From: Mesorhizobium loti CJ3sym
GTDB taxonomy: Bacteria > Pseudomonadota > Alphaproteobacteria > Rhizobiales > Rhizobiaceae
Assembly: GCF_000472785.1 (NCBI RefSeq)
Contig: NZ_AXAL01000009.1
Span: 224,463-288,462, forward strand
Direction of reading: 5' to 3'
Length of the DNA stretch: 64,000 nucleotides
The notes under the pieces were generated by a model. The model was not told where the DNA came from and ran no database searches. It worked only from the letters and a program-made list of their open reading frames with translations. Shown piece after piece: positions 26,651 to 36,186 of the stretch; within the stretch, counting starts at the first letter, position 1; every line of letters starts with the position of its first letter. Position numbers and translations under genes: made by a program.

Positions 26651-26862
26651 TGTTTCCTCCGTCTATGGTGCACGGCCTCGAAAATCGGGATCGTTTTCGA
26701 TAGGACCAGGCGCAAAATCAAAAATGCTGAAGCGTCTTGGGCGTATCACGTGGAACACGCCGGGCATTTCGGCAAAATTCCTAGTCGGCAAATCTGCATA
26801 ACGCAATGATCTAGCGTGGCGTCACACGCTATTTTGAACAACTATACTAAACTGTAATACTA
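26651..26862. other. 212-base upstream region of mucR
   Basis: Gene-free, locally AT-rich at the right end, as expected for a MucR-bound promoter. It contains one short hairpin (TAGCGTG 26812-26818 with CACGCTA 26825-26831) near the end of the ROK kinase gene. No open frame worth calling. Confidence 0.5.
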
Positions 26863-27567
26863 TCAGACGATCAAGGCCTTGTCTCGCCACAGACGAAATC
26901 CGCCTTCGAAGGCGCGTGTGTTGTCGCCGCGCCTGCAGTCGGCCGGCAATTCGTCGAGCTTGTCGACATTGCCGCCGCCAATGACGACATAGTCTGGCTG
27001 TAGGGCGGCGCGCAGCCGGTTGACGACGTCGAAGACGGATTCGCGCCACTTCTTCTTGCCGCGCCTTTCCAGGCCGCGCTCGCCGACATAGTCCTCGAAA
27101 CTCCTGGTCTTCTTGTAGGGAAGGTGGGCGAGCTCCATAGGCAAGCCGACATGGTCGGCGATCATCGCTGCACCCAGACCCGTTCCAAGGCCCAGGAACA
27201 GCATGCGCCCGCCTTCGTAGCTGCCGATGGCTTGCATCAGAGCGTCGTTGACGACCTTGACCGGCTTGCCGAACTGCGCGGCGAAATCGAAGCCGGCCCA
27301 ACCCTTGCCGAGATTCATGGGATCGAGCACCGGCTTGTCGTGACGTACCGGGCCGGGATAGCCCATTGAAATGACGTCGTAGGGCAGACCTTCAGCGAGC
27401 TTCTTCACCGTATCGATCATCTGCCGCGGCGTCAGGTCCGGGCCTGAGTCGGCCCGGCGCTCGGCGCCGCCGGCGCTGGTCAGGATCTTGACATGCGAGC
27501 CGCCAATATCGATCGAAAGCACGATCTTTCCGGCGTCCGATTCTGTTTGCTTTACCGCCTTGGCCAT
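26863..27567 (-). CDS. ROK-family sugar kinase, possibly polyphosphate glucokinase
   Basis: A 234-residue kinase of the ASKHA fold. Phosphate-binding loops are LSIDIGGSHVKILTSAGG (N-terminal) and FLGLGTGLGAAMIAD, the catalytic Asp is in VVNDALMQA, and there is a GGGNV adenosine loop. Short length and motif style resemble polyphosphate glucokinases. The ATG at 27567 has GGAGGGGAAGTG directly before it, which fixes the start. It is the fourth gene of the glucoamylase-gnd-zwf operon, so phosphorylation of glucose to glucose-6-phosphate for Zwf is the natural role (inference). Confidence 0.8.
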   Translation of the reverse strand: MAKAVKQTESDAGKIVLSIDIGGSHVKILTSAGGAERRADSGPDLTPRQMIDTVKKLAEGLPYDVISMGYPGPVRHDKPVLDPMNLGKGWAGFDFAAQFGKPVKVVNDALMQAIGSYEGGRMLFLGLGTGLGAAMIADHVGLPMELAHLPYKKTRSFEDYVGERGLERRGKKKWRESVFDVVNRLRAALQPDYVVIGGGNVDKLDELPADCRRGDNTRAFEGGFRLWRDKALIV

Positions 27568-27581
27568 CACTTCCCCTCCGT

Positions 27582-28958
27582 TCATGCCACCGGGTCGATC
27601 CAGCCATTGGGCGGCCCGAAGCCGGCCATGGCGTCCGCCGGTCCCCACGTTTTCGGCTCGTAGAGATCCGGCGGCGTGGTGTTGCCGAGCACCGGGCCGA
27701 CGATGCGCCACGCAAGTTCAGCCGCGTCCTGGCGGGTGAAGAGCTGGCCATTGCCGTTCATGGCATCGCCGATCAGCCTTTCGTAAGGCGGCATGTCGCT
27801 CTTTGAGTCGTCGAGTGCGGTGAGTTCCACCTGCTCGCCGACCATGTCGTCGCCCGGCGCCTTGCGCTGCGCGCCGATGGCGATCATCACTTGCGGGTCG
27901 ATGCGGAAGCGCACGTAATTCTGGTCGGCGGGCTTGATCGGATCAAAGACATCGAGCGGCGGCCGCTTCAGCCGCACCACCACCTCGGTGACATGCACCG
28001 GCATGTTCTTGCCGGCGCGGATGAAGAACGGCACGTCCTGCCAGCGCCAGGTGTCGACGAAAAAGCGCACCGCCGCGAAGGTCTCGACCGGCGAGTTCGG
28101 CCTCACACCCGGTTCTGCGAGATAGCCGGTGAACTGGCCGCGCACAACATCGTCCTTGGTCAAAGTGCGGATGGCCCTGAGCACTTGCACCTTCTCGTCG
28201 ATCAGGTCGTCGGCGGAGCGGCCGACCGGCGGCTCCATGGCCAGCAGCAGCAGGATGTTGAGTAGGTGGTTCTCGATGACGTCGCGGATGGCGCCGACAT
28301 CGTCATAGAATTTACCGCGCCCCTCGACGCCGAAATCCTCGGCCATGGTGATCTGCACGCTCTCGACGTAATTGCGGTTCCAGATCGGCTCCAGGAACGA
28401 ATTGGCGAAGCGGAAATAGAGCAGGTTCTGGATCGCTTCCTTGCCGAGATAATGGTCGATGCGGAAGATCGACTGTTCGTCGAATACCAGATGCAGCACC
28501 CGGTTCAGCCAGCGCGCCGACTGCAGATCGTGGCCGAACGGCTTTTCGACCATCAGCCGCGCGCCATGCGCGGTGCCCGATTGCTCCAACCCTTGCACGA
28601 CCGTCTCGAACATGGTCGGCGGCACCGCCATGTAGTGCAGCGGCCGCTGGGCGCTGCCGAGCGCGGTCTTCAGCTTTTCGAACGTGGCCCCATCGCGATA
28701 GTCACCGCTGACATAGCGCATCAGCGATGCCAGCTTGGCGAAGACCGTCTCGTCGATAGCGCCCAGCGCGTTGACTATGCCGTCGCGGGCACGGTCCTGC
28801 AACTGCTTCAGCTCCCAGGCCTCGAAGGCGACGCCGATCACCGGCTCGGTGAGCGTGCCTTTGGCCACCATTTGGTAAAGCGCTGGAAATATCTTCTTGT
28901 GGGCAAGGTCGCCGGTGGCTCCGAAGAGCACCAGCGTGTCGGACCGTTCCTGGCTCAT
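27582..28958 (-). CDS. zwf: Glucose-6-phosphate 1-dehydrogenase
   Basis: A 458-residue enzyme that oxidises glucose-6-phosphate to 6-phosphogluconolactone, entry to the pentose phosphate and Entner-Doudoroff pathways. The coenzyme motif is [18 protein letters not shown] and the substrate-binding/catalytic signature is [16 protein letters not shown]. Length is slightly under the usual 480-510. The ATG at 28958 (MSQERSD) is preferred over starts that would run back to the gnd gene. No lactonase (pgl) gene lies beside it. Confidence 0.96.
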   Translation of the reverse strand: MSQERSDTLVLFGATGDLAHKKIFPALYQMVAKGTLTEPVIGVAFEAWELKQLQDRARDGIVNALGAIDETVFAKLASLMRYVSGDYRDGATFEKLKTALGSAQRPLHYMAVPPTMFETVVQGLEQSGTAHGARLMVEKPFGHDLQSARWLNRVLHLVFDEQSIFRIDHYLGKEAIQNLLYFRFANSFLEPIWNRNYVESVQITMAEDFGVEGRGKFYDDVGAIRDVIENHLLNILLLLAMEPPVGRSADDLIDEKVQVLRAIRTLTKDDVVRGQFTGYLAEPGVRPNSPVETFAAVRFFVDTWRWQDVPFFIRAGKNMPVHVTEVVVRLKRPPLDVFDPIKPADQNYVRFRIDPQVMIAIGAQRKAPGDDMVGEQVELTALDDSKSDMPPYERLIGDAMNGNGQLFTRQDAAELAWRIVGPVLGNTTPPDLYEPKTWGPADAMAGFGPPNGWIDPVA

Positions 28959-28980
28959 GCGCGCGTCTCCCCTGTCGCCT

Positions 28981-29997
28981 TCATTTGCCATCCTTCGGCT
29001 TCTCGACATGGCCGCCAAAGGCATAGCGCATGGCGGACAGGAGCTTGTCGGCGAATTCGGATTCGCCTTGCGAGGAGAAGCGGTCGAACAGCGCCGAGGA
29101 CAGCACCGGCGCGGGCACGCCGGTGTCGATCGCAGCCTTCAGCGTCCAGCGTCCTTCGCCGGAATCCGAGACCCGGCCGCCGAAATTCGCCAGGCCCGGG
29201 TCGCTCTTCAGCGCGCCGGCGGTGAGATCGAGCAACCAGGAGCCGATCACGCTGCCATGCCGCCAAACCTCGGCCACCTGGGGAAGGTCGACGTCGAACT
29301 GGTAATATTGCGGGTTTTCCAGCGGGCTGGTCTCGGCGTCGGCCGTGCGTTGCCGCTTGCCGGCGTTGGCCGACTTCAGGATGTTCATGCCTTCGGCATA
29401 GGCGGCCATGACGCCGTATTCGATGCCGTTGTGCACCATCTTGACGAAGTGGCCGGCGCCGCTTGGTCCGCAATGCAGGTAGCCGAAGGGCGCCGTGCCG
29501 GCGGCCTTGTCGGGGGTGGGTGCTCCGGCATCGGCGCCGGGTGCCAGCGTCGCGAAAATCGGGTCGAGATGTTTGACCGCCTCGTCGGGGCCCCCGATCA
29601 TCAGGCAGTAGCCGCGCTCCAGGCCCCAGACACCGCCGCTGGTGCCGACATCGACATAGTGCAGGCCCTTGGCCGCGAGCTCCGCGGCCTGATCGACGGC
29701 GTCGTGATAGTAGGAATTGCCACCATCGATGATGATGTCGCCTGGTTCCATCAGGGCCGCGACCTGGTCGGCAATCTTGCCGGTGATGGCAGCCGGCAGC
29801 ATCAGCCAGACGCAACGCGGCTTGGCGAGCTTGCCGACGAATTCCGTCAGGGATGCCGCGCCCAGGGCACCGTCGCTCACCAGGGCGGCGACACTGGCGG
29901 GGTTGATGTCATAGACGACGCATTCGTGGCCGTCGCGCATCAGGCGGCGGACCATGTTGGCGCCCATCCGGCCCAGTCCCATCATTCCGATCTGCAT
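28981..29997 (-). CDS. gnd: 6-phosphogluconate dehydrogenase, decarboxylating, short type
   Basis: A 338-residue enzyme making ribulose-5-phosphate, CO2 and NAD(P)H from 6-phosphogluconate. The Rossmann start is [19 protein letters not shown], substrate-site motifs are [28 protein letters not shown] and [12 protein letters not shown] (catalytic Lys and Asn). Length fits the short GndA/YqeC branch, which is often NAD-dependent, rather than the 470-residue form. It lies between the glucoamylase gene (48 bases upstream) and zwf (22 bases downstream). Confidence 0.95.
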   Translation of the reverse strand: MQIGMMGLGRMGANMVRRLMRDGHECVVYDINPASVAALVSDGALGAASLTEFVGKLAKPRCVWLMLPAAITGKIADQVAALMEPGDIIIDGGNSYYHDAVDQAAELAAKGLHYVDVGTSGGVWGLERGYCLMIGGPDEAVKHLDPIFATLAPGADAGAPTPDKAAGTAPFGYLHCGPSGAGHFVKMVHNGIEYGVMAAYAEGMNILKSANAGKRQRTADAETSPLENPQYYQFDVDLPQVAEVWRHGSVIGSWLLDLTAGALKSDPGLANFGGRVSDSGEGRWTLKAAIDTGVPAPVLSSALFDRFSSQGESEFADKLLSAMRYAFGGHVEKPKDGK

Positions 29998-30045
29998 GGT
30001 TTCGTCCCTGTTTCCTGGAGATTTGCTGGTTTGTCGAGGAAGGAT

Positions 30046-32463
30046 TTACTGGCTGTCCTGATCGCCTGATATGACGGAGAAGTCGACATTCTCCCAATCG
30101 CCGGTTGCGAGCCAGAAAAAAGTGAAGATCAGCGTGTTTCCCTTGCGGAGGCTGGCGGTCGGCAGATCGGCAAGATGGATGCCGAAAGCGTTCTCTTCTG
30201 TCTGGGCGTTGATGGCGGTCGCCCAGCTATCCGCGCTCCAGCGAACAATCGCCGGCGCCAGCAGCTCGACGCGCAGCGTCTTGCCTTCCGGCAGCAAGCG
30301 GATCTTGTTGTTGAACCGCCATGCCCTGAACGGCGACACGGTCTTGTCCTCGATGTAGCGCTTGACGCCTTGCGGCGGCATGTCGAAGACAGCGCCGTCG
30401 CGCAGCGAGCGCAGCAGCTTGATATGCTCCGAGTGTGCCCAGACCAGCGGCATGGCGCTGCCCGAGGGGCGACCAAGCAGCAATTCGCGTTCCGGCAGGT
30501 CGGCGACGTCCCAGACCTGCTCCGGCAACAGGCCGCCGGGCTCGGCGGAGCCCTCCAGTGCATCGAGCAGGGCGGCAGCCTCGTCTTTGCGGCCCGCAGC
30601 CAGTTCGTAGTGCGCGCGTTCCCCGGCCATCAGCGGCCAAGGCCGGCCCTGGCCGGTGCCGTCGAACGGCGAGCCGTCCTGGTGCTCGCCATAGCCATCG
30701 CCATTGTAGCGATACCAGAGCGTTCCTTGCGGCAATTTGCAGCGCAGCCGGTCGTCGATGACCTTGACCGTGTTGAGGATGCGCGCGTCGTCTTCTGCCC
30801 GCAGGCCGAAGCGGACCAGCGCCAGCGCGTCCGGGCTGACGATTTCCCCGGCGGGTTGGTCGGTGTCGCCGGGCGGCCGGTTCTTGATGGGGACAAAGCC
30901 GTCTTTCGGCGAGCCGGCTTCGGCGCTGTCGGGCGGGGCGATGCGGACATAATAGCCCTCGACGCCTGACGCCTCGCAGATTGCCGTGCCGGTGACATAG
31001 GTCCAACGCTCGACCTGGTCGTTCCAGCCATCAGCGGTCTCGCGCAGATAGTTTGCTTCATCAGGCTTGCCGCAGGCGTCGAGCAGGTCGGCGGCGGCAA
31101 GCAGTGCCGCGATCTCGACGGCGAGCGTGAACGGGCTGAAGCCGGCATCCTCTTCCCAGCGATCCTCGCCGGTGACGGGTCCGTTGCGCACGACATAGGA
31201 GGCAGCGGTCTTGATCATCTGCAGGAATGACGCCAGCTTGGCGCGCGGCAAGGCGCCAGCGCGATGCAAGGCATCCGCCAGCAGCAGTGGAAAGGCGCAT
31301 TCATCCATCTGGATGCCCGGCCAATAGGCCGACCCATCGAGCCAGGCATTCTGGGGCCAGTGTCCGTCCGGCTGTTGGATGGAGCGCAGATATTCAAGGA
31401 TCTGCAGCGCCGAGGCGGCATCGCCGGCGGCAAGAAAGCCGCCCGCCGTCTCGACCAGATCGCGCGGCCAGACCAGATGATAACCGCCAAGGTCGTCGTC
31501 GCCCTTGTTGAAGCCCCAGGGAATGGACAGGCTGGCGACTGCCGCGCCCGGTATGGCGATGGACCGGTGCGTCGCCAGAACCGCGGTCGAGACGCGATAG
31601 AAGTTGATCCCGGACGCCGCGTGCCGGTCCAAAGGCAACAGCCCGGCCTGCCATTTGCGCCAGTTCCTGACGTAGGCTTTCGCTGCCGGCTCAAAACCTC
31701 GCTTCAGGCTGGCGAAGGCATTTTCGGCCGCTTCCTCCGGCGTTGCGCCAAAACCCAGCGACAGCACCGCTTTTGTCTTGGTCGCCGAAAAGCCGATCTC
31801 GCCGGTCAGCGCGACATTGCCGTCCTCGGCGCGCTGGCAGGCCGTATCGAGCTTGCCGGTATTATCGAGTTGCTGCCAGCCATCGGAGAAGCCGGCATAG
31901 CCGGCTGAACAGTCCCGCCAGGGCAGCGACGATACCAGCGCCAGGCAAGAGCCGCGTCCCGAAGCGAACAGTACGGGCTTTCCCTTGTGGTCGCCGACCC
32001 AGGCGGTGTTGCCCATGCCGGCATTGACCAGATGCGGCGCCAGCAGCGCGTAGACGCGATAGTCGTTGGGCACACCTTTAAGCGCCGTGAAGGTGATTTC
32101 CTGCAGCAGCGCGGGCCGCGCTGGGTCGGCAAGGATGCGTTTTTCGATCCGGTAGGTGCCGTCGCCGGCCGTGTTGACCAGCCTGTAAGCAGGCACACCG
32201 GCCTCGAACGGCTCGATCGTGTGGACGGCATCGCGCTTCTCTTCCGAGAAATAGCCGTCAGGCCCGGTGACGATCAGGCCGAGGTCGCGCGTGCAGGCGC
32301 TGTCGACGCGCGGATAGTAGACTTCGTTGAGGATGCCGTGGCTGATCGTGAACCAGATCTGGCCTGTCGGTGAAAGCGAAGTGCCGACGCCACTCTTGGC
32401 GCTCGACGTCCAGCGCGCCGGAATTCCCGGGGCGCCCGGGGGAACGATCGGCGTCACTGCCAT
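30046..32463 (-). CDS. Glycoside hydrolase family 15, glucoamylase
   Basis: An 805-residue enzyme that releases glucose from the non-reducing ends of alpha-glucans. An N-terminal beta-sandwich domain (about 1-270) is followed by the (alpha/alpha)6 catalytic barrel. A probable general acid lies in EDRWEEDAGFSPF; WPGIQMDECAF and the GGYHLVWPRDLVETAGGF segment line the active site. No signal peptide is seen, so it is probably cytoplasmic and acts on imported maltodextrins or storage glycogen. AAAGGAGG eight bases before the ATG at 32463 fixes the start. It leads the gnd-zwf-kinase operon and is divergent from a sugar ABC transporter. Confidence 0.92.
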   Translation of the reverse strand: MAVTPIVPPGAPGIPARWTSSAKSGVGTSLSPTGQIWFTISHGILNEVYYPRVDSACTRDLGLIVTGPDGYFSEEKRDAVHTIEPFEAGVPAYRLVNTAGDGTYRIEKRILADPARPALLQEITFTALKGVPNDYRVYALLAPHLVNAGMGNTAWVGDHKGKPVLFASGRGSCLALVSSLPWRDCSAGYAGFSDGWQQLDNTGKLDTACQRAEDGNVALTGEIGFSATKTKAVLSLGFGATPEEAAENAFASLKRGFEPAAKAYVRNWRKWQAGLLPLDRHAASGINFYRVSTAVLATHRSIAIPGAAVASLSIPWGFNKGDDDLGGYHLVWPRDLVETAGGFLAAGDAASALQILEYLRSIQQPDGHWPQNAWLDGSAYWPGIQMDECAFPLLLADALHRAGALPRAKLASFLQMIKTAASYVVRNGPVTGEDRWEEDAGFSPFTLAVEIAALLAAADLLDACGKPDEANYLRETADGWNDQVERWTYVTGTAICEASGVEGYYVRIAPPDSAEAGSPKDGFVPIKNRPPGDTDQPAGEIVSPDALALVRFGLRAEDDARILNTVKVIDDRLRCKLPQGTLWYRYNGDGYGEHQDGSPFDGTGQGRPWPLMAGERAHYELAAGRKDEAAALLDALEGSAEPGGLLPEQVWDVADLPERELLLGRPSGSAMPLVWAHSEHIKLLRSLRDGAVFDMPPQGVKRYIEDKTVSPFRAWRFNNKIRLLPEGKTLRVELLAPAIVRWSADSWATAINAQTEENAFGIHLADLPTASLRKGNTLIFTFFWLATGDWENVDFSVISGDQDSQ

Positions 32464-32671
32464 GTTTGTTTGGCCTCCTTTGTGCATGCCTTACCCATCC
32501 AGCGAAGCCATTTCAATCATTGCACCGCAAGTTGATCGGCAGGCCTTCGCTGATTGCAGTTGACAGTTTGCGGCCCATCTGCATTTGTCTGACAATAGAT
32601 AAAAAACAGGAAGACAGGCACGATTTCGTCAACCAATCAGCACGACCACCAACTCTTGGGAGGAGTATGAC
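32464..32671. other. 208-base divergent promoter region
   Basis: Lies between the glucoamylase operon (minus) and the sugar transporter operon (plus). A TTGACA box is visible near 32558 but without a well-spaced -10 box, and I cannot name an operator. Shared control of the two operons is possible. Confidence 0.4.
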
Positions 32672-33685
32672 ATGAAGAAACTGTTCGTCTTGGGTACCCT
32701 TGCCGCGATGCTCGCATCGGGCACGGCATTTGCCGACACCAGTGGCAAGAAGATCGCGTTCTCCAACAATTACGCCGGCAATTCGTGGCGGCAGGCGATG
32801 CTCGACAGCTATGGCATCGTCACCAAGAAGGCGGTCGACGACAAGATCGTCGGCGCGGCCGATATCTTCACCACCGCAGACAAGGAAGTGCCGACGCAGG
32901 CAGCCCAGGTGCAGAACCTGATTCTGCAAGGCTATGACGCCATCGTCATCAACGCCGCTTCGCCGGATGCGCTCAACGGCGCCATCAAGCAGGCCTGCGA
33001 TGCCGGCATCACCGTCGTCTCCTTCGACGGCACCGTCACCGAGCCCTGCGCCTACCGCGTCGTCGTCGACTTCAAGGATATGGGCAAGCAGGAAGTCGAG
33101 CAGATGGCCAAGTTCCAGCCGAAGGGCGGCAATCTGCTGGAAATCCGCGGACTGGCCGGTACCTCGATCGACGATGCCATCCATGCCGGCATCCTCGAAG
33201 GCGTCGCTGCCCATCCCGAATTCAAGATCGTCGGCTCGGTGACCGGCGACTGGGACCAGACGACGGCGCAGAAGGCTGTCGCCACCATCCTGCCCTCGCT
33301 GCCCGATGTCGTCGGCATCGTCGACCAGGGCGGTGACGGTTATGGCGCGGCGCAAGCCTTCGCCGCCGCCGGCAAGCCGCGCCCGACCATCATCATGGGC
33401 AACCGCCAGGACGAGCTGAAATGGTGGAAGGAACAGAAGGACAAGGACGGCTACAAGACCTGGTCGGCTTCGATCGCGCCCGGCGTGTCGTCGCTCGCCT
33501 TCTGGGTGGCGCAGCAGGTGCTCGATGGCCGCAAGGACATCCCGCACGATCTGCTGGTGCCGTATCTGGCCTTCACCCAGGATGATTTCGAGGCAGCGCT
33601 GCCGAAGATCAAGGAAGGCGGCGTTGCCACCCACGAATACACGCAGGAAGACGCCCTCGCGGCCATCAAAGCCAACATCAAGTGA
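32672..33685 (+). CDS. Sugar ABC transporter, periplasmic substrate-binding protein (RbsB type)
   Basis: A 337-residue protein with a clear Sec signal peptide (MKKLFVLGTLAAMLASGTAFA) and a type-I periplasmic-binding fold of the ribose-binding group: IAFSNNYAGNSWRQAML, QAAQVQNLILQGYDAIVINAASPDALN and GITVVSFDGTV are characteristic. The ligand is probably a pentose or polyol, but is not identifiable. GGGAGGAG precedes the start. First gene of a four-gene transporter operon. Confidence 0.92.
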   Translation: MKKLFVLGTLAAMLASGTAFADTSGKKIAFSNNYAGNSWRQAMLDSYGIVTKKAVDDKIVGAADIFTTADKEVPTQAAQVQNLILQGYDAIVINAASPDALNGAIKQACDAGITVVSFDGTVTEPCAYRVVVDFKDMGKQEVEQMAKFQPKGGNLLEIRGLAGTSIDDAIHAGILEGVAAHPEFKIVGSVTGDWDQTTAQKAVATILPSLPDVVGIVDQGGDGYGAAQAFAAAGKPRPTIIMGNRQDELKWWKEQKDKDGYKTWSASIAPGVSSLAFWVAQQVLDGRKDIPHDLLVPYLAFTQDDFEAALPKIKEGGVATHEYTQEDALAAIKANIK

Positions 33686-33734
33686 GCGTCACGGCAGCGT
33701 TGCCCTTCGTACCATCGCGCGGATATCGTTGAGT

Positions 33735-35204
33735 ATGCCTGAAGGGAACGCTGACATCATCAGACTGAACGGCGCCGAAAAACATTTCGGCGCCGTTCGC
33801 GCGCTTGGCGGGGTGGATTTCCATGTCGGGCCCGGCGAGTGCGTCGGCCTGGTCGGCCACAATGGCGCCGGCAAATCGACGCTGATGCACATGGTGGCGG
33901 GCACGCTCACGCCCGACAGCGGCAAGATCGGCGTGCATGGCGGCGTCGAGGACAACTATTCGGTGTCGCGGGCGCAAAAGCTCGGCATACGTTGCGTGTT
34001 CCAGGAACTGTCGCTGTGTCCCAACCTCAGCATCGCCGAGAACACGCGCATCAACCATGCGTCGCTCACCGGCTTCGGCTGGCGACGCAAGGCAGCCGCG
34101 CTGATCACGGCCAAGCTGGATGAGATCTTCCCGGACCACGGCATCTCGGCCTGGGACATTGTTGGCGACCTGTCGATCGGGCGGCGCCAGATGGTCGAGG
34201 TGGCGCGCGCCTTCACGGTGACGCAGGACCGGCTCGACCTCGTCATCCTCGACGAGCCGACATCGTCGCTCGACGCGCATACATCAGGCCAGTTGCTGGC
34301 TTTCGTGCGCCGTTTCGTTGCCGGTGGCAAAAGCTGCATCCTGATCTCGCATGTGCTGGGCGAAGTGCTGAGGAATGCCGACCGTATCGTGGTTATGCGC
34401 GACGGCAAGGTGGTTGTGGCTGACGCCGCAAATGCCTTCGACCGAGACCGCCTGGTGGCGGCAATGGGCGGTGCGGAGGCACGCCAGAAGATCGCGGCCG
34501 AAATTGCTGCCACCAAGCCGGCAGCCAGCCCATTGCGGGTTCGCGCGCGACCCGCTCTGCAGAAGGATGGTTCCGAACTTGTCGCCCATGCCGGCGAGAT
34601 CATCGGCCTGGCAGGGCTGGCCGGGCATGGCCAGACGGACCTGCTGCTGGCGATTTTCGACGCCGCATCGCGCGCCAAGGCCGGCATCGAGGTGACCGCG
34701 CCGGTGGCGCTGGTGGCTGGCGACCGCCAGTCGGACGGCATTTTTCCGCAGTGGTCGATCGCCGAAAACATCGGCATCCGCTCGCTGGCGCGGTTGCGCA
34801 ACGGCCTGCTGATATCGCCGCAGCGCGAGGCCGAGCTTGCCCAATTCTGGCAGAAGAAGATCGGCATCCGCACTCCCGACATGAACAACAACATCTTCTC
34901 GCTGTCGGGCGGCAACCAGCAGAAAGCGCTGTTTGCCCGTGCGCTTGGCTCGGATGCGGAAATCGTGCTGATGGACGATCCGATGCGCGGCGTCGACATC
35001 GGCACCAAGCTCGAGGTCTATGACCTCGTGCGCGAAGAGGCGCGCAATGGCCGCACCTTCCTCTGGTACACCACGGAAACCGAAGAGCTCGACAATTGCG
35101 ACCACATCTATGTCTTCAAGAACGGGCGCATCGTTGCCAATCTGCGCCGCGACGAGCTGACCGAAGAGAAGATCATTCAGTCCTCGTTCGGCGATGCGGC
35201 CTGA
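33735..35204 (+). CDS. Sugar ABC transporter, two-domain ATP-binding protein
   Basis: A 489-residue tandem ATPase of the RbsA/MglA type. Domain 1 has Walker A LVGHNGAGKSTLMHM, signature LSIGRRQMVEVAR and Walker B LVILDEPTSSLD. Domain 2 has a degenerate P-loop (GLAGHGQTDLL), as is normal for the group, signature SLSGGNQQKALFARAL and VLMDDPMRGVDIG. The ATG at 33735 starts cleanly; the upstream frame lies in the preceding gene. Energises the two permeases that follow. Confidence 0.93.
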   Translation: MPEGNADIIRLNGAEKHFGAVRALGGVDFHVGPGECVGLVGHNGAGKSTLMHMVAGTLTPDSGKIGVHGGVEDNYSVSRAQKLGIRCVFQELSLCPNLSIAENTRINHASLTGFGWRRKAAALITAKLDEIFPDHGISAWDIVGDLSIGRRQMVEVARAFTVTQDRLDLVILDEPTSSLDAHTSGQLLAFVRRFVAGGKSCILISHVLGEVLRNADRIVVMRDGKVVVADAANAFDRDRLVAAMGGAEARQKIAAEIAATKPAASPLRVRARPALQKDGSELVAHAGEIIGLAGLAGHGQTDLLLAIFDAASRAKAGIEVTAPVALVAGDRQSDGIFPQWSIAENIGIRSLARLRNGLLISPQREAELAQFWQKKIGIRTPDMNNNIFSLSGGNQQKALFARALGSDAEIVLMDDPMRGVDIGTKLEVYDLVREEARNGRTFLWYTTETEELDNCDHIYVFKNGRIVANLRRDELTEEKIIQSSFGDAA

Positions 35205-36183
35205 GATGACGGTGGCAAGCGTCGACACCAGCAAAAGTTCTTCCGAGCGTGGCGCGCTGGCGCGTGCGCGCCTGCTGCGCGGCCTGTTGCCGGCGCTGTC
35301 GCTGGCGATTGTCTTGATCGCGATCGCCTGGCTCAACCCGCGCGCCATCAGCTATTTCGGCTTCAGCCTGATGCTGAATCTGGCGATCCCCATCGCGCTG
35401 GCGACGATCGCGCAGATGTTCGTCATCGCGGGCAATGAACTCGACCTGTCGATCGGCACCTTTGTCGGTTTCGTCGGCTGTGTCACCGCGACCTGGCTGA
35501 AGGATGCGCCGCTGCTCGGCGTCCTGATCCTGCTCGGTTCTATCGGCATCTATGCGCTGCTTGGCGCGTTGATCCATCTGCGCAATCTGCCGTCGATCGT
35601 AGTGACGCTCGGCATGAGCTTCGTCTGGCAGGGGCTGGCCATCCTTGTTTTGCCCAAGCCGGGCGGCAAGGCGCCGGACTGGCTGCTGGCGATCATGTCG
35701 TTCAAGCCGCCCTTCGTGCCGTTCCCGATCATTGCCGCCCTGCTGATCGGGCTCATTGTCCATTTCGGCCTGATGCGCACCTCCTATGGCGTCATCCTGC
35801 GTGGTTCCGGCGGCAATCCGGCAGCGCTCAAGCGTGCCGGCTGGTCGCTGCTCAAGACCAAGATCGTGCTGTTTGCGCTGGCCGGCCTGTTCGGCGTGCT
35901 GTCCGGCATGGCGCTGATCGGCATCACCACCTCGGCCGATGCCAATATCGGCAATGGCTACACACTGCTGGCGATCGCCGGCGTCATCCTCGGTGGCGGC
36001 GAATTCGTTGGCGGCCGGGTGTCGCCGATCGGCGCGGTGATCGGTGCGCTGACCTTGGCGCTGGCAGCCTCGCCGCTGCTGACCTTCATGCACATTCCGC
36101 CCGACTGGCAGGTGGCCGCCAACGGCGCCATCCTGATCATCGTGCTGGCGGCGCGGGTGCTGATCAGCCGCAGGGAGAGGTGA
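35194..36183 (+). CDS. Sugar ABC transporter permease (RbsC type), first
   Basis: A 329-residue permease with 8-10 hydrophobic segments. The EAA-like loop region is present and FVIAGNELDLSIGTFVGF is the RbsC-family signature; GVILGGGEFVGGRVSPIGAV follows in the second half. The ATG at 35194 overlaps the ATPase gene by 11 bases; an ATG at 35206, two codons past that stop, is equally possible. Confidence 0.9.
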   Translation: MRPEMTVASVDTSKSSSERGALARARLLRGLLPALSLAIVLIAIAWLNPRAISYFGFSLMLNLAIPIALATIAQMFVIAGNELDLSIGTFVGFVGCVTATWLKDAPLLGVLILLGSIGIYALLGALIHLRNLPSIVVTLGMSFVWQGLAILVLPKPGGKAPDWLLAIMSFKPPFVPFPIIAALLIGLIVHFGLMRTSYGVILRGSGGNPAALKRAGWSLLKTKIVLFALAGLFGVLSGMALIGITTSADANIGNGYTLLAIAGVILGGGEFVGGRVSPIGAVIGALTLALAASPLLTFMHIPPDWQVAANGAILIIVLAARVLISRRER

Positions 36184-36186
36184 GCG

